Made by a program: the position numbers and the translations under genes. The notes beneath the pieces were generated by a model. The model was not told the DNA's origin. It searched no databases and worked only from the letters and a program-made list of their open reading frames with translations. A stretch of DNA of 64,000 nucleotides from assembly GCA_030295235.1 (NCBI GenBank), contig AP026124.1:1-64000 (forward strand), written 5' to 3'. This stretch comes from Fistulifera solaris (Eukaryota; Bacillariophyta; Bacillariophyceae; Naviculales; Stauroneidaceae). Below, one piece after another: positions 42,559 through 51,699 of the stretch. The first letter of the stretch is position 1. Every line of letters begins with the position of its first letter.

Positions 42559-43480
42559 TGTTAGATTGTATTGTGACGCTGGGTTTTAAGGATGAAGACA
42601 GTTCAATAAGGACGATACGCCAAAGTGCAAGATACGAGCGGGCAGTCAAGAGTCATTTTGTTATTATTTCTAAAAAACTCTATCGCTTCGATCATGACTG
42701 AAATTCAGTCTTGACAAAATGATTGCGCCTTCTCACGTTGTGCCTATCATCCGTAGGGATGCCACGATTCGTAAGGCGTATCGGCCGAAATAATCAAGGC
42801 TCATGCTAAAACTGACACTGATGGTAAATGCGTCGATTTTAATACTTCATTCGCACTAACAACTCGCAAAAGGTAGCAGTATGGTTATCGCCAACGTTTG
42901 CTTTTCATTCGTGACTGAAAAGCAGTCGTGAAAATGGTCGCTTACACTTTTGGCCACAGTAAAAGGCGGAAGACAACGATCCGCAAGGCTTGTCTACACG
43001 AAGAATCAAGGCGTGGGTTGCCAATGATGCTGAAGATAATCGCATCACCCGCAAAAGAAAACTAGCACGTTAAGGTCGCAAAAGAAACGGATGCTAGGTA
43101 GGGATAGTAAATGCTGTGTCCAAGATCTCGGAATTATTTTTATTCCATCAATGCAAATGTTAATAGATTTTGGTCTCTAGAGGTCCATTACTAATAAGAG
43201 GTGATTACTTTTATATTATTCTATTTCATGAAGATGTTGCGCCTACAATTGATTCGGCGATGGATTACTTTACTTCGCTGAAACAAAAATCACTCAGGAC
43301 TCATGACTGGATAACATTCACGCACACGACATGCGTCATCATCATAATAACCTCTTGCTAATTGCAGTAATAAATAATAAAACAAAAACGAAGACGACAA
43401 CAATCGGATCTGGACTCAATCAAAAGGCCATAGTAGCAAGCAGAGGAACGTTGTTGTTACAACCATCGTCTTCTCTTACG
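42559..43480. other. Intergenic with two diverged repeat copies
   Basis: Divergent upstream region of the large protein gene and the MsrA-like gene. A perfect 15-base palindrome GACTGAAATTCAGTC at 42696-42710 recurs imperfectly at 42913-42927. In each case about 80 related bases follow, ending GATTCGTAAGGC / GATCCGCAAGGC and AATCAAGGC. The MsrA-like frame is open back to 43331, but I prefer the later start. Confidence 0.5.
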
Positions 43481-44401
43481 ATGCGTATCGTTTTCGCCGC
43501 AATCTACGCCATCTTCGCCGCGTTTTACGCAGAAAAAACCGAGTCATGGTCTCCGTCCTCGCGACGCTCCTGGTTGAATCAGATCATGCAACAAGGAGCC
43601 GCTGTGATAGCCACAACAACGGTTGCTGCAACTCCAACTTTACTACTAAATCCTTCCGTCGCTTTTGCCACAGAGGAGAACAAAGGACTTGAATCGGTTT
43701 ATTTTGGAGTCGGTTGCTTCTGGCACATTCAGCACGAATTCGCAGTCGCCGAAAGAGACTTGTTAAACCGCAACAAATCGCAACTGACTTGTAAAACAGG
43801 ATATGCTGGAGGAAAACAGGTGGGTGAAGAGGGAAAAGTATGCTATCACAACTTTTTGCAAGTGGCCGACTATGGACGAATGGGACATGGAGAAGTCGTC
43901 GGGCTCGAGTTGCCTTCCGATCAAATTGTCAAATTCGCTGAAGTATACTTTTCCTTGTTTGATCCCAATACGAAAGATCGAGTCGATCCTATGGATCGAG
44001 GTAGTGAATACCGCAGCTTGATGGGATTGCCCGGAGGTACATCACATCCGTTGTATCCTGACATTGTTCAAGTAGCGCAATCGGCTGGTTTCACTTTGAA
44101 ACCAGGCAAAGGCAGCGATCCTGATACATTGCGACAACAGCTGGTCTATGTGTATGATACCAAAGATTTCCCCTTTTACCAGGCCGAAGTGTATCATCAG
44201 TTTCATGTAAGTTTGGATACGCTCATTGATGTTGTATTTCAGCTGTTGAAACCTCCTCACTTTATATTGACGTTGCTACCAATCACCTGGATGCAGAACG
44301 ACTTTCAATCGAAGCCGTATGGAAGAGAATACAATGCAATTGCTGATCTTGCCTTGGAAGACGGTCGCATTAAAGCCACAGGATGCCCGGATCGTGTATG
44401 A
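43481..44401 (+). CDS. msrA: Peptide methionine sulfoxide reductase A-like, probable thylakoid lumen
   Basis: Reduces methionine-S-sulfoxide in proteins. Motifs: FGVGCFWHIQHEF (catalytic Cys in GCFW), TGYAGG, GHGEVVGLEL, FDPNTKDRVDPMDRGSEYRS and AEVYHQFH. Exons 43481-44206 and 44297-44401; splicing joins YHQFH to NDFQSKPYGREYN. The 90-base intron (GTAAGT...TGCAG) has no stop in frame, so its retention would insert 30 residues silently. With the start at 43481 the leader has three parts: an ER signal (MRIVFAAIYAIFAAFYA), a Trp-Ser-Pro-Ser site like the plastid F/W motif (ESWSPSS), and SRRSW followed by a hydrophobic stretch ending VAFA, as in twin-arginine lumen signals. Lumen location is an inference from this. 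An in-frame ATG at 43331 would hide the signal peptide. 276 residues. Confidence 0.85.
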   Translation: MRIVFAAIYAIFAAFYAEKTESWSPSSRRSWLNQIMQQGAAVIATTTVAATPTLLLNPSVAFATEENKGLESVYFGVGCFWHIQHEFAVAERDLLNRNKSQLTCKTGYAGGKQVGEEGKVCYHNFLQVADYGRMGHGEVVGLELPSDQIVKFAEVYFSLFDPNTKDRVDPMDRGSEYRSLMGLPGGTSHPLYPDIVQVAQSAGFTLKPGKGSDPDTLRQQLVYVYDTKDFPFYQAEVYHQFHVSLDTLIDVVFQLLKPPHFILTLLPITWMQNDFQSKPYGREYNAIADLALEDGRIKATGCPDRV

Positions 44402-44496
44402 AAAGTGTGAAGCGATATTTGTTAATCGAGAAACGAAACGAAAATAATCTGCTACATGACTAGTCACATACAACATGACTCAAATTAAATGTCACT

Positions 44497-45000
44497 TTAC
44501 TCTTCTAAGTTAATTGACTTGCCAAATCTTCCATATAATATTTGTTTAAGCTTTGCCTGTTCGGAACGAATCGCATCTTCTTCTTGTTGCAAAGCATCGA
44601 CTTGTGTTTGAAACTGCTCAACCAGTTTCTCACAATATTCCGTCGCCTCTTCTTCGGGAATCTCAAAAATGCCTCTCCCATAGTTAAAAGCACTTGTGTA
44701 TTGCCCGAAATCATCATCAGCTCTGTACTGGCATCGTCCAAGCTCTCGAGTTCTTTCTGCAAAACCGATTCATACAACAACTTTTCGTGTAAGATACTCC
44801 TCTTTTGTTTACCCTCAGGAAACATCAAACGTAAAGTCCATTACAACTTTACACGCACGTACCTGCAAGGACTCTTTCTTTTGTCGTAAGGTATGCAATC
44901 GAGCATTCAAACGGGCAAATTGATTGATGTTGTTTTGATCTTCTCGTCGAACTTCGGAATCGTTTTCATCTTGCGGATCAAGAACAGTCGCTGCTGACAT
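44497..45000 (-). CDS. PFDN4: Prefoldin subunit 4
   Basis: Beta-type subunit of the hexameric prefoldin that hands unfolded actin and tubulin to the CCT chaperonin. Exons 44863-45000 (46 codons) and 44497-44756. The intron begins GTACGT and ends TTGCAG, phase 0. Exon 1 has EVRREDQNNINQFARLNARL, typical of PFDN4 helix 1, then a coiled coil; exon 2 has LDDASTELMM, the GEAFF-EIPEEEATEYCEK hairpin and the second helix ending ILYGRFGKSINLEE. An A5 at 44665-44669 lacks one base relative to the frame; allowing for it gives 132 residues, the usual length. As printed the frame diverts into a Lys/Arg-rich tail. It shares a 57-base divergent promoter with the small gene at 45058. Confidence 0.88.
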
Positions 45001-45057
45001 GTTGCTTCTTTCCTGGACGAATGAGTTGCACTGCTGAAAGATAAATGACAACAAAAT

Positions 45058-45207
45058 ATGGAGGGCAACCTCGATGATGCCTTTGCCAAGTTAAAGTCAC
45101 AATTTGTCTTTTCCGCGGCGATTGATGATTTGATCGCGACGGACACAGGCAAGACGAAAACTACATCGGGGCTCGAGGAAACGAAAACGAAAACCACGCC
45201 TAAGTAA
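45058..45207 (+). CDS. Small hypothetical protein, divergent from prefoldin 4
   Basis: 49 codons from ATG to TAA. It begins MEGNLDDAFAKLKSQF, continues FSAAIDDLIATD and ends with a Lys/Thr-rich tail (KTKTTSGLEETKTKTTPK). The first 30 residues would form an amphipathic helix, third codon positions vary as in real genes, and the ATG sits 57 bases from the prefoldin start. No domain recognised. It may be a complete microprotein or the first exon of a longer transcript running into the TauE 3' region. Confidence 0.45.
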   Translation: MEGNLDDAFAKLKSQFVFSAAIDDLIATDTGKTKTTSGLEETKTKTTPK

Positions 45208-45340
45208 TGTCTAGCTTGAATCGGAGAACGTAGCCTACGGCACCTTAAGTTTGTCAAAAATCACACAAGTCACCTTTGTATGTTGTCACAAAATAATCAT
45301 CACCATCCTTTCTTTCATCATCGATCAACCGTCCTTCTAA

Positions 45341-46948
45341 TTAACCAAAGAGGACAATCAACGACTCCACGGTCATGGCGATAGCAGAAATCGCCACCAC
45401 AATACCGATTGAATACGCGATGTAAGACGGTCGCTGATATCGCTTCATCAATGCGAACATTATACTTTGTCCCAGCAGTGCGGAGATAAAGCCCACCGCG
45501 AAGCACGCGGAAGCATAATCGTACTGGAGAAAGCCATAAATGCTGTAACTCACGGTCGCTGTTGCGCTGGTAAAGAGAATCATGGCACCCGATGTCGCAG
45601 ATGCAACAGAAGGGTGAACTCCTAGTTCCAGCATGAGTGGACCTTTCACAATACCACCGCCTGTTGTCGTTTCCGAGGCGTGAACACAACAGAAAAAACG
45701 AGTTGATGAAATGGGACACACGAGTACACGTACCAATTCCGAACAAGCCGGCAACGATCCCTGCCAATATCGCAAACACTGGATAGTGAATTGTATTGGA
45801 TTCATTCCAGTCAATATCGGATAAAACCGGTCCACCCAATACGTGCAGTCGATGTAAGATTGAGGATCGAGTCCATACACCAAATACTCCAATAATGGTC
45901 AATAATAGGATCTGATTGTACCAATAACAATACGTTCCGCACCACGACTGTTGTTGAGTGCCTTTCTGTGTGGATTGTCCTTCTCCAGGTCCTCCATTTA
46001 GCAAATTTAAAATGGTGATAACGACAAAAGGGCCACCATTCTGACCATTGCTTTCCTGATTTCAAATCCCACCGGATTCGCTCGTTGGGAGGTGACTGGG
46101 ACTGTCATCTTTCCTCCCTCACTGGGTGACACAGTTAAAGCCCCATAGGTACCGTCGTCTGTGATTGTGATGAGCACATCGGTTTCATCGACGTATTCCG
46201 TTATTGTTGGATCTTGCTTCTCTAGCAGCAGACGAGTCGTTTCTTTATGATACAATTGGTTGGCTTTTAACAATGTCTTGTAAGCTGTCAGTGACAGTAG
46301 GGCCAAGAGAAAGCACACCAACACAATTCCTGGCAAATACGCATTTAATCCAGCCCCGATCAATGTCCCCGCCAAGGTAGGGGGCTCCAATTGCAGCAAC
46401 AAATCCCAATCAACACACGGTCGTTTTGCTGTGTGTTGAGTGGCTCCATTGCCATTCGCTGCATTGTTATTTGTTTGCGATTGCTTTTTGTCGTCATCGT
46501 CCGGATGTGTTTTGTAGATGTTCAATAAGTTACTAGATAGAGCGCCTCCCAATACAGTGACGGATGATAAGGAAATCGCATGTTTCACAGGGAAATCAAG
46601 AATGAGAATATAAAGCGGAACTAATATACCACCGCCCCCGATTCCGCCTAATCGGAGAGAAAAAGTGAGGAGAAAATAAACAAAGAGCATCGACTGAGCT
46701 GCGACGAGGAGTATGACGTACCTCCCGCCGCGATCAAGAGACCTAGAACAGCTAGAAAGAATCCCCAATAGTCTTTTTGTTTCCAAGGGGAAAAGTGGTG
46801 CCAGTTGAACGCTTTCATCAATCATTATCAAGTGTCGATGATGTGATGGAATTTGTTCATGTCGTGTCATTGACAATGCAACCAACAAAAGACACGCAAG
46901 CGCTCCGACGCCTGCAAAGAAATGCAGCTTCTTCTTGTTCGGCAGCAT
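45341..46948 (-). CDS. TauE/SafE-family membrane permease (sulfite/organosulfonate exporter-like)
   Basis: Transports small sulfur-containing anions in known members; the substrate here is unknown. Exons 46722-46948, 45734-46647, 45341-45660; introns GTACGT...TTAG and GTACGT...CAACAG, both phase 1. The TauE signature spans the first junction (LAVLGLLIAAGGGIGGGGIL, then VPLYILILDFPVKHAISLSS) and repeats in the second half (LFGIGGGIVKGPLMLELGVH, PSVASATSGAMILFTSATAT). Six or more hydrophobic helices and a signal-like N-terminus (LHFFAGVGALACLLLVALS) are visible; the long loop between halves is hydrophilic with poly-Asp/Asn. One base is surplus around 46813-46815 and one missing in the A4 at 46026-46029; allowing for them gives 486 residues. 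Confidence 0.87.
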
Positions 46949-47920
46949 TTTTAATGTGTATAAAATTGAGATAGAAGAGAGAATGTTGATGTGGGTGAGT
47001 TGATTGATTCAAGACAGATTCATTTTGTCGAGATGACGCGATGACATCAATGATGAGAGAAACAAAACGGACGAGACTATTTTTATGGTGCGGGTCTCGT
47101 CCAACTTCCGATCGCTAATTACTACGGAGTAATTACGGAGTATTTTTTGCGAAGAAAAACGTCAAAATTCAAAATTTACTACGGAGTATGATACTTTGTA
47201 CAACGTGCACCCCGCTACTCACCACGACTAGATTTCAGTCATCAGTCGCCATGCTTCTGATGTCGTGTCGTTACGTGTGGGATACCCAGTACCAGGTACG
47301 TCGTGAACACTAATCACACCAACAACGATGATTTTCTTTTCAACTGTTGACCGAGTGCGAGTAGTTTGGAATCTGCGGTCCTGGAAACTCACTAGCTAAG
47401 CCCACGACATGCCGGAATTCTTTAGGAGAAAACAAACAAGTTCATCCATATTGACTCACAGGCGAGTTGACCTGGTACAAGCACTGTATTAATATGATGT
47501 GTTGCTGCCTTTGATGAGGTCTTGACTTGACTCTTTGTTCGTTTTCGTTGAATTTGTCGTTGCTCTCCCATAGCTGAGTTACTTTCACCGACCACCGACT
47601 GGATTTAAGTCATGAGTCGTCATGAGTGACGCGCTGGAATCGAAATCGCTGTCCTATAACTGACGTCACGTCTCCGCTTCGGAAAAACAAAAGATCGCTT
47701 CTTGCAAAACACGGCGGACGAGGAAGAGGATGACACAAAGACTTCTCTACTTGGTACTGGTACTTGACACTTGACACACTAATCAACCATCGCACTTGTT
47801 TGTTGTAGCTTCGTTGCTTTTCAAGCTGAACAGAAAAGCAAACCAAGTTCACCGTAGCACACAAGATTTCTTTGGGAGAGCCGACACGTAATTACATCAA
47901 TTTGTATAAAAACATCACAC
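46949..47920. other. Divergent intergenic region with several short repeats
   Basis: Between the TauE and zinc-finger starts. It contains three TACGGAGTA motifs (47120-47190) and GTACC motifs near 47288-47300 and 47752-47765. Two related segments around GACTAGATTTCAGTCATCAG (47230) and GACTGGATTTAAGTCATGAG (47598) are also present. Short open frames are not supported. Confidence 0.5.
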
Positions 47921-48560
47921 ATGGGACGATACTGCGCCGACTGCGGTTACTATTGCGACCCGGACGACTTCTCAAACAACCAGTGGCGTAAAGGCTCCGG
48001 TGTTTCGCGTTGCTACAGCTGTGTCGACGGAGGCGGCTGCTCTCGTCGTCACTGTGCTGAATGCGGATATAACAAGACCTCTGATGAATACAGCGACAAT
48101 CAGTGGTGGAAAGGAGAAGGAGTTTCCCGTTGCCGCGAATGCGTCAACACCACGTACAGCTGTCACGAGTGCGGTCGCATGTTCCAGAGTCGCAACAACC
48201 TCAAAATGCACATGCAAGTTCATCGTCCCCGCAACGTTGCTTGTCCCATTTGTGGAGATCGCCGCTTCAAGTCGGGGAGCGAATGCAGTGCAGCATGTGG
48301 AAAATGGTGGGTGTTCTCAATGCGGCGGAGGCGAATATGCCCGGGAACAAATCTGGAAATTCGCTTCCAAGAAACGAGCCATGCATCGCTACATGACCGA
48401 GGTACCGATGCTTACCTACGATGGCGAATGCTATGATGAAATTCCTGATTATCCGTACCAGTGCCCCGATTGCTACGTCCAGTACCGCAATTTAAGTCAG
48501 TTGCTACAGCATCAAGACCAAAAGCATGGTACTCGTCTCCCCATGTTGACGAATCGTTGA
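47921..48560 (+). CDS. Zinc-finger protein with Stc1-like repeats and a C2H2 finger
   Basis: 212 residues. Two N-terminal repeats, each CxxC...FSxNQWxKGxGVSRCxxC (CADCGYYCDPDDFSNNQW and CAECGYNKTSDEYSDNQW), look like the Stc1 zinc module known from RNAi-heterochromatin adaptors. A classical C2H2 finger follows (CHECGRMFQSRNNLKMHMQVH), then CPICGDRRF, GGCSQCGGGEYA and a last finger CPDCYVQYRNLSQLLQHQDQ-KH. A G4 at 48274-48277 has one base too many; without this allowance the frame runs into an unrelated tail after CPICGDRRFKSG. Role likely nucleic-acid or protein binding. A related, broken copy lies at 49056. Stc1 resemblance is from motif spacing only. Confidence 0.78.
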
Positions 48561-49055
48561 GTCTTGAGAAGGCAGGTTCATTCTAGACAACGGACTCACG
48601 AAAATGTAAAACAAGAAACAAGAGCGGGGATCTGTTCTACTATTTTACGCACGTCCTTTAGCAAATCATTTGATTTTTTTGAACCTTTACGAAATGAAAC
48701 AGAAAAGACAAAAAGCATGAATTGTATGATGATTTAACGATATTTAGTTTCGTAGGCGGATAGATTGCAATGAGCGACATCCCTAGTTAAAATTGCGAGC
48801 CTAAAAACGAAAGTCCGTGCATTTATTCTTCTTACCAGATGACTATGACCTGCGGGGGACATCGCGAAAACGATACTACGTACGAATGCCTCAACCGCAT
48901 AATGTTGGTCTTTACGTTTTATGTTTTGTGTTTCGTGTGAAAGATCTCACTTGTTTCCAGGTACTCTTGTGGTGTATTTACTGCGTAACTCACTAAAGCA
49001 AACAGAAGGACGAGCAATCACTCTATCAGTAGACGAGAGAAAAGAAACATTATTA
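48561..49055. other. Intergenic between zinc-finger gene and its decayed copy
   Basis: No gene; presumed 3' UTR of the first copy and upstream region of the second. Confidence 0.5.
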
Positions 49056-49671
49056 ATGGTAAAACGCATCTGCATTGGCTGTGATTAATTGCGAGCCCAA
49101 CGAATTCTCGAACAATCATTGGAACAAAGAACCCAGTCTCTCGCGTTGCATGGATTGCGTAGGCGGCGGTCGTCGTCGTGTGTGCGAGTTGCGGATAATC
49201 TGAAGTCATCCGCCTGTTACAGCGACAAGGTGTGGTGCAGAGGACAAAGATTGAGTTGCAGGGAATGTGTCGATCCCAGCTATCAGTACGAGTTCAAGTG
49301 CGGTGAGTGCGATCGAGTGTTCAAGAGTCACAACAACTTGAAAATGCACATGCAAGTGCATCGTCCCCGCTTCGTTGCGTGTCGTATCTGTGGAGATCGT
49401 CACTTCAAATCAAGAGCAAATGTGCGGTGCAGCATGTGGAAAGTGGTGGGTGTTCACAATGTGGTGGAGGCGAGACTGCTCGCAAGCACCTTTGGCGATT
49501 TATTTGTGAGAAGCAAGCAATGCGCCGCTTCCTGACCGGTGACAATCCTTACGGAGAAATGCCGGATCATTCTTACAAGTGCCCCGAGTGCTCGATTTAC
49601 TACAGTCAGTTGGTGCAATACATCAAGATCAGAAGCATGGTGATCGTTGTCTTATGTCGACGAATCGTTAG
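49056..49671 (+). pseudogene. Decayed or heavily mis-sequenced paralog of the zinc-finger gene
   Basis: Segments of the upstream neighbour recur in order but in changing frames: MVKRICIGCD, CEPNEFSNNHWNKEPSLSRC, YSDKVWCRGQRLSCRECV, FKCGECDRVFKSHNNLKMHM-QVH, VQHVESGGCSQCGGGETARK, and at the end HQDQKHGDRC...STNR-stop. At least five frame changes are needed in 616 bases, far above the rate in other genes here, and the second Stc1-like repeat has lost its ECGY-type start. Hence I call a pseudogene, while noting that no in-frame nonsense substitution is needed, so pure sequence error remains possible. Confidence 0.55.
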
Positions 49672-50775
49672 GGCGAATGCAATGCGTGTTCTATAAGTTA
49701 CAGCTTTGGAAAGAATAATGAAGCGGAAGATTTGTTTAGGAAAAATGTTGGAAGCATGTTGTTCGGCATTCTGCTTTCCGAGTCTTCGAGGTCTTCTTTT
49801 GTTTTTGTAAGCTTATGAAGTAAGATAAAACGCTTCTTTGGCGTCTCTACTGGACCAATACTGGTCACCAATCAGTAGCTCACGCATGACCACAACAGAA
49901 TAACGAGTAGCGGAACGCGAATAACATCAGCTCGCCGCTCGCCGCTCACTGCTGGTCTCTAAAGCTGAGTTTGTCGTTTGTCTGCTCGTTCAGAACTTAA
50001 TTATTCAAGGCATCTCCGTTTTCGGAAAAATCGTCGTTTCTTTTATTCCCAGTTCTTTGTCTTCGCATCCTATGTTCTACACACTGACCTTAGCTCTTTT
50101 CTGTTGACTGTCAGCTGGCGACTTTAGTGATAACTGCGGTAGGGTGGTAATTGGTAATTGGTAATGAATAATGAATAAAGTTGACTAACTTATCTTTAAT
50201 CTCACTGATTAAATATACGGAGTAATAAAGTTTTACGCGTCCAAGATCCACAATCCTAAATAAGCTGATGTTGGTATGACTCAGAGCTACAAAGCGCTAT
50301 TCCCGAATTCCCGAAGACTTGCTGCTGAAATAATTCGGCGTCTCGCCTTCTCTACAATCCATTACTTATCCAAGATACAACTCTACCCTCTACCTTTCAT
50401 AAGCTGTACCCTAAGCAAAATAAACGTCTTCTCTCCATGGAATACAAATAATGATTGACGATTGACGATTAACGTGAAAGGTGAAAGACTGAAAGACATA
50501 TCAGTCCGCCAGTACCAGGCACGGTACCGATACCGGTTACCGTTACCAGTACCTCAAACCTCAAGATCTTCCAACTTCCAACTGTCGAACTGTGAATGAC
50601 TGATCGGTGAGTGCGGCGAGGAGCAAGACTGTTTCATGTCTCAACTTCGAAATCCCTGATCTCCACGCAAAAAAGCAAAACTCAATCCACATCGACATCC
50701 TCCGTTCCTCCATTATTTCCAAAGGCGACCTTTCAAAACGAAGCTTTTAAATTTTAAATAATCAGCTTATCAATC
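49672..50775. other. Long intergenic stretch, no supported gene
   Basis: Contains a TACGGAGTAAT motif near 50217, TTGGTAATTGGTAATGAATAATG tandem-like AT repeats near 50150-50175, and a cluster of GTACC palindromes at 50512-50556. No protein-like frame seen. Confidence 0.5.
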
Positions 50776-51015
50776 ATGGTGCAAAGCAAAAGTATGAATC
50801 ACTCTACTACAATGATTTCGCCACAGATCCTTTCGCTTCATCACCTCGCCATGTCCCAAACGGCGACCCCAACGTTTCATATACCACAACGAGAACATGC
50901 AAGCAGCGACCGACAATTTCTTATTTCGATTATCGAGGAGGCACTACAAATTACAGCTGATGTTGAACAGCTCTTTGATCACTCGTCGCATATTCCTTCA
51001 CATCCATCGCAATGA
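50776..51015 (+). CDS. Possible small protein, weak support
   Basis: 79 codons beginning MVQSKSMNHSTTM with good ATG spacing from the upstream AT-rich region. The C-terminal third (QFLISIIEEALQITADVEQL) would form an amphipathic helix. No domain or paralog seen. It lies alone in 2 kb of otherwise empty sequence; chance is a fair alternative. Confidence 0.25.
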   Translation: MVQSKSMNHSTTMISPQILSLHHLAMSQTATPTFHIPQREHASSDRQFLISIIEEALQITADVEQLFDHSSHIPSHPSQ

Positions 51016-51699
51016 GCAATACATGACTTTTTTTGTCCCGGGGACCAAAAACTGTAAAGTAATGAATAAGAGCTACATAAAAGGCACACAAAGCAAAACA
51101 ATCATTCATGACTCCCTCTCAATTTGTTTCGAACGACTTGATAGGTACCTTGTAAGATTACGAGAGTGTTGAGGATTTTCGAGCCCCATGGTGGTTGTAA
51201 AAAAGGGCGACGAGAAAGGCAATACGGTACCGGTACCGGTACCAGGTACATCAACTTCCCTGATCCCATCGGTACTGGTACTGTACCAGGTACGGTACCA
51301 TTATTTTTTAAGCACGTCGAAATTCGAAGTACACATGGAATGACGCCAGTCTATTTCCGAGTTTCAATATTTTGCGTTTCTTTTTTGAGAACGGCCTCGT
51401 CACTTTATCACCTCTATCTTACTGGATAAAAGAGGACTAAAATCTTCTATGAGGACTTCTAAAGCTCTCGTTTTCCGTCTGTACGCTCTAGTATTTAGCT
51501 AGGTGGACAGCTGAATACTACACATACGTTCTTGTGGAGACATACATTGAACTTATAACTCTCAAACGCCTTGTGCTTTGACCATAAAGTTCGCCCAATA
51601 TAGAATTATTCACGGTTCAAATGACCAGCCCAATCAAGTTATTATCACAACATCTCAATCTTGTATGCCTTATGAGCTACAACGTGCAATCAATTGTCG
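51016..51699. other. Intergenic with GTACC clusters, 3' of AP-4 epsilon
   Basis: Holds ACGGTACCGGTACCGGTACC at 51224-51243 with a continuation to 51251, and TACTGGTACTGTACCAGGTA around 51272-51291. No gene. Confidence 0.5.

Noticed and set aside
44505-44828. Basic Lys/Arg-rich protein as an independent gene
   Set aside because: Its C-terminal half is the wrong frame of prefoldin 4 after a one-base loss in an A5 run.
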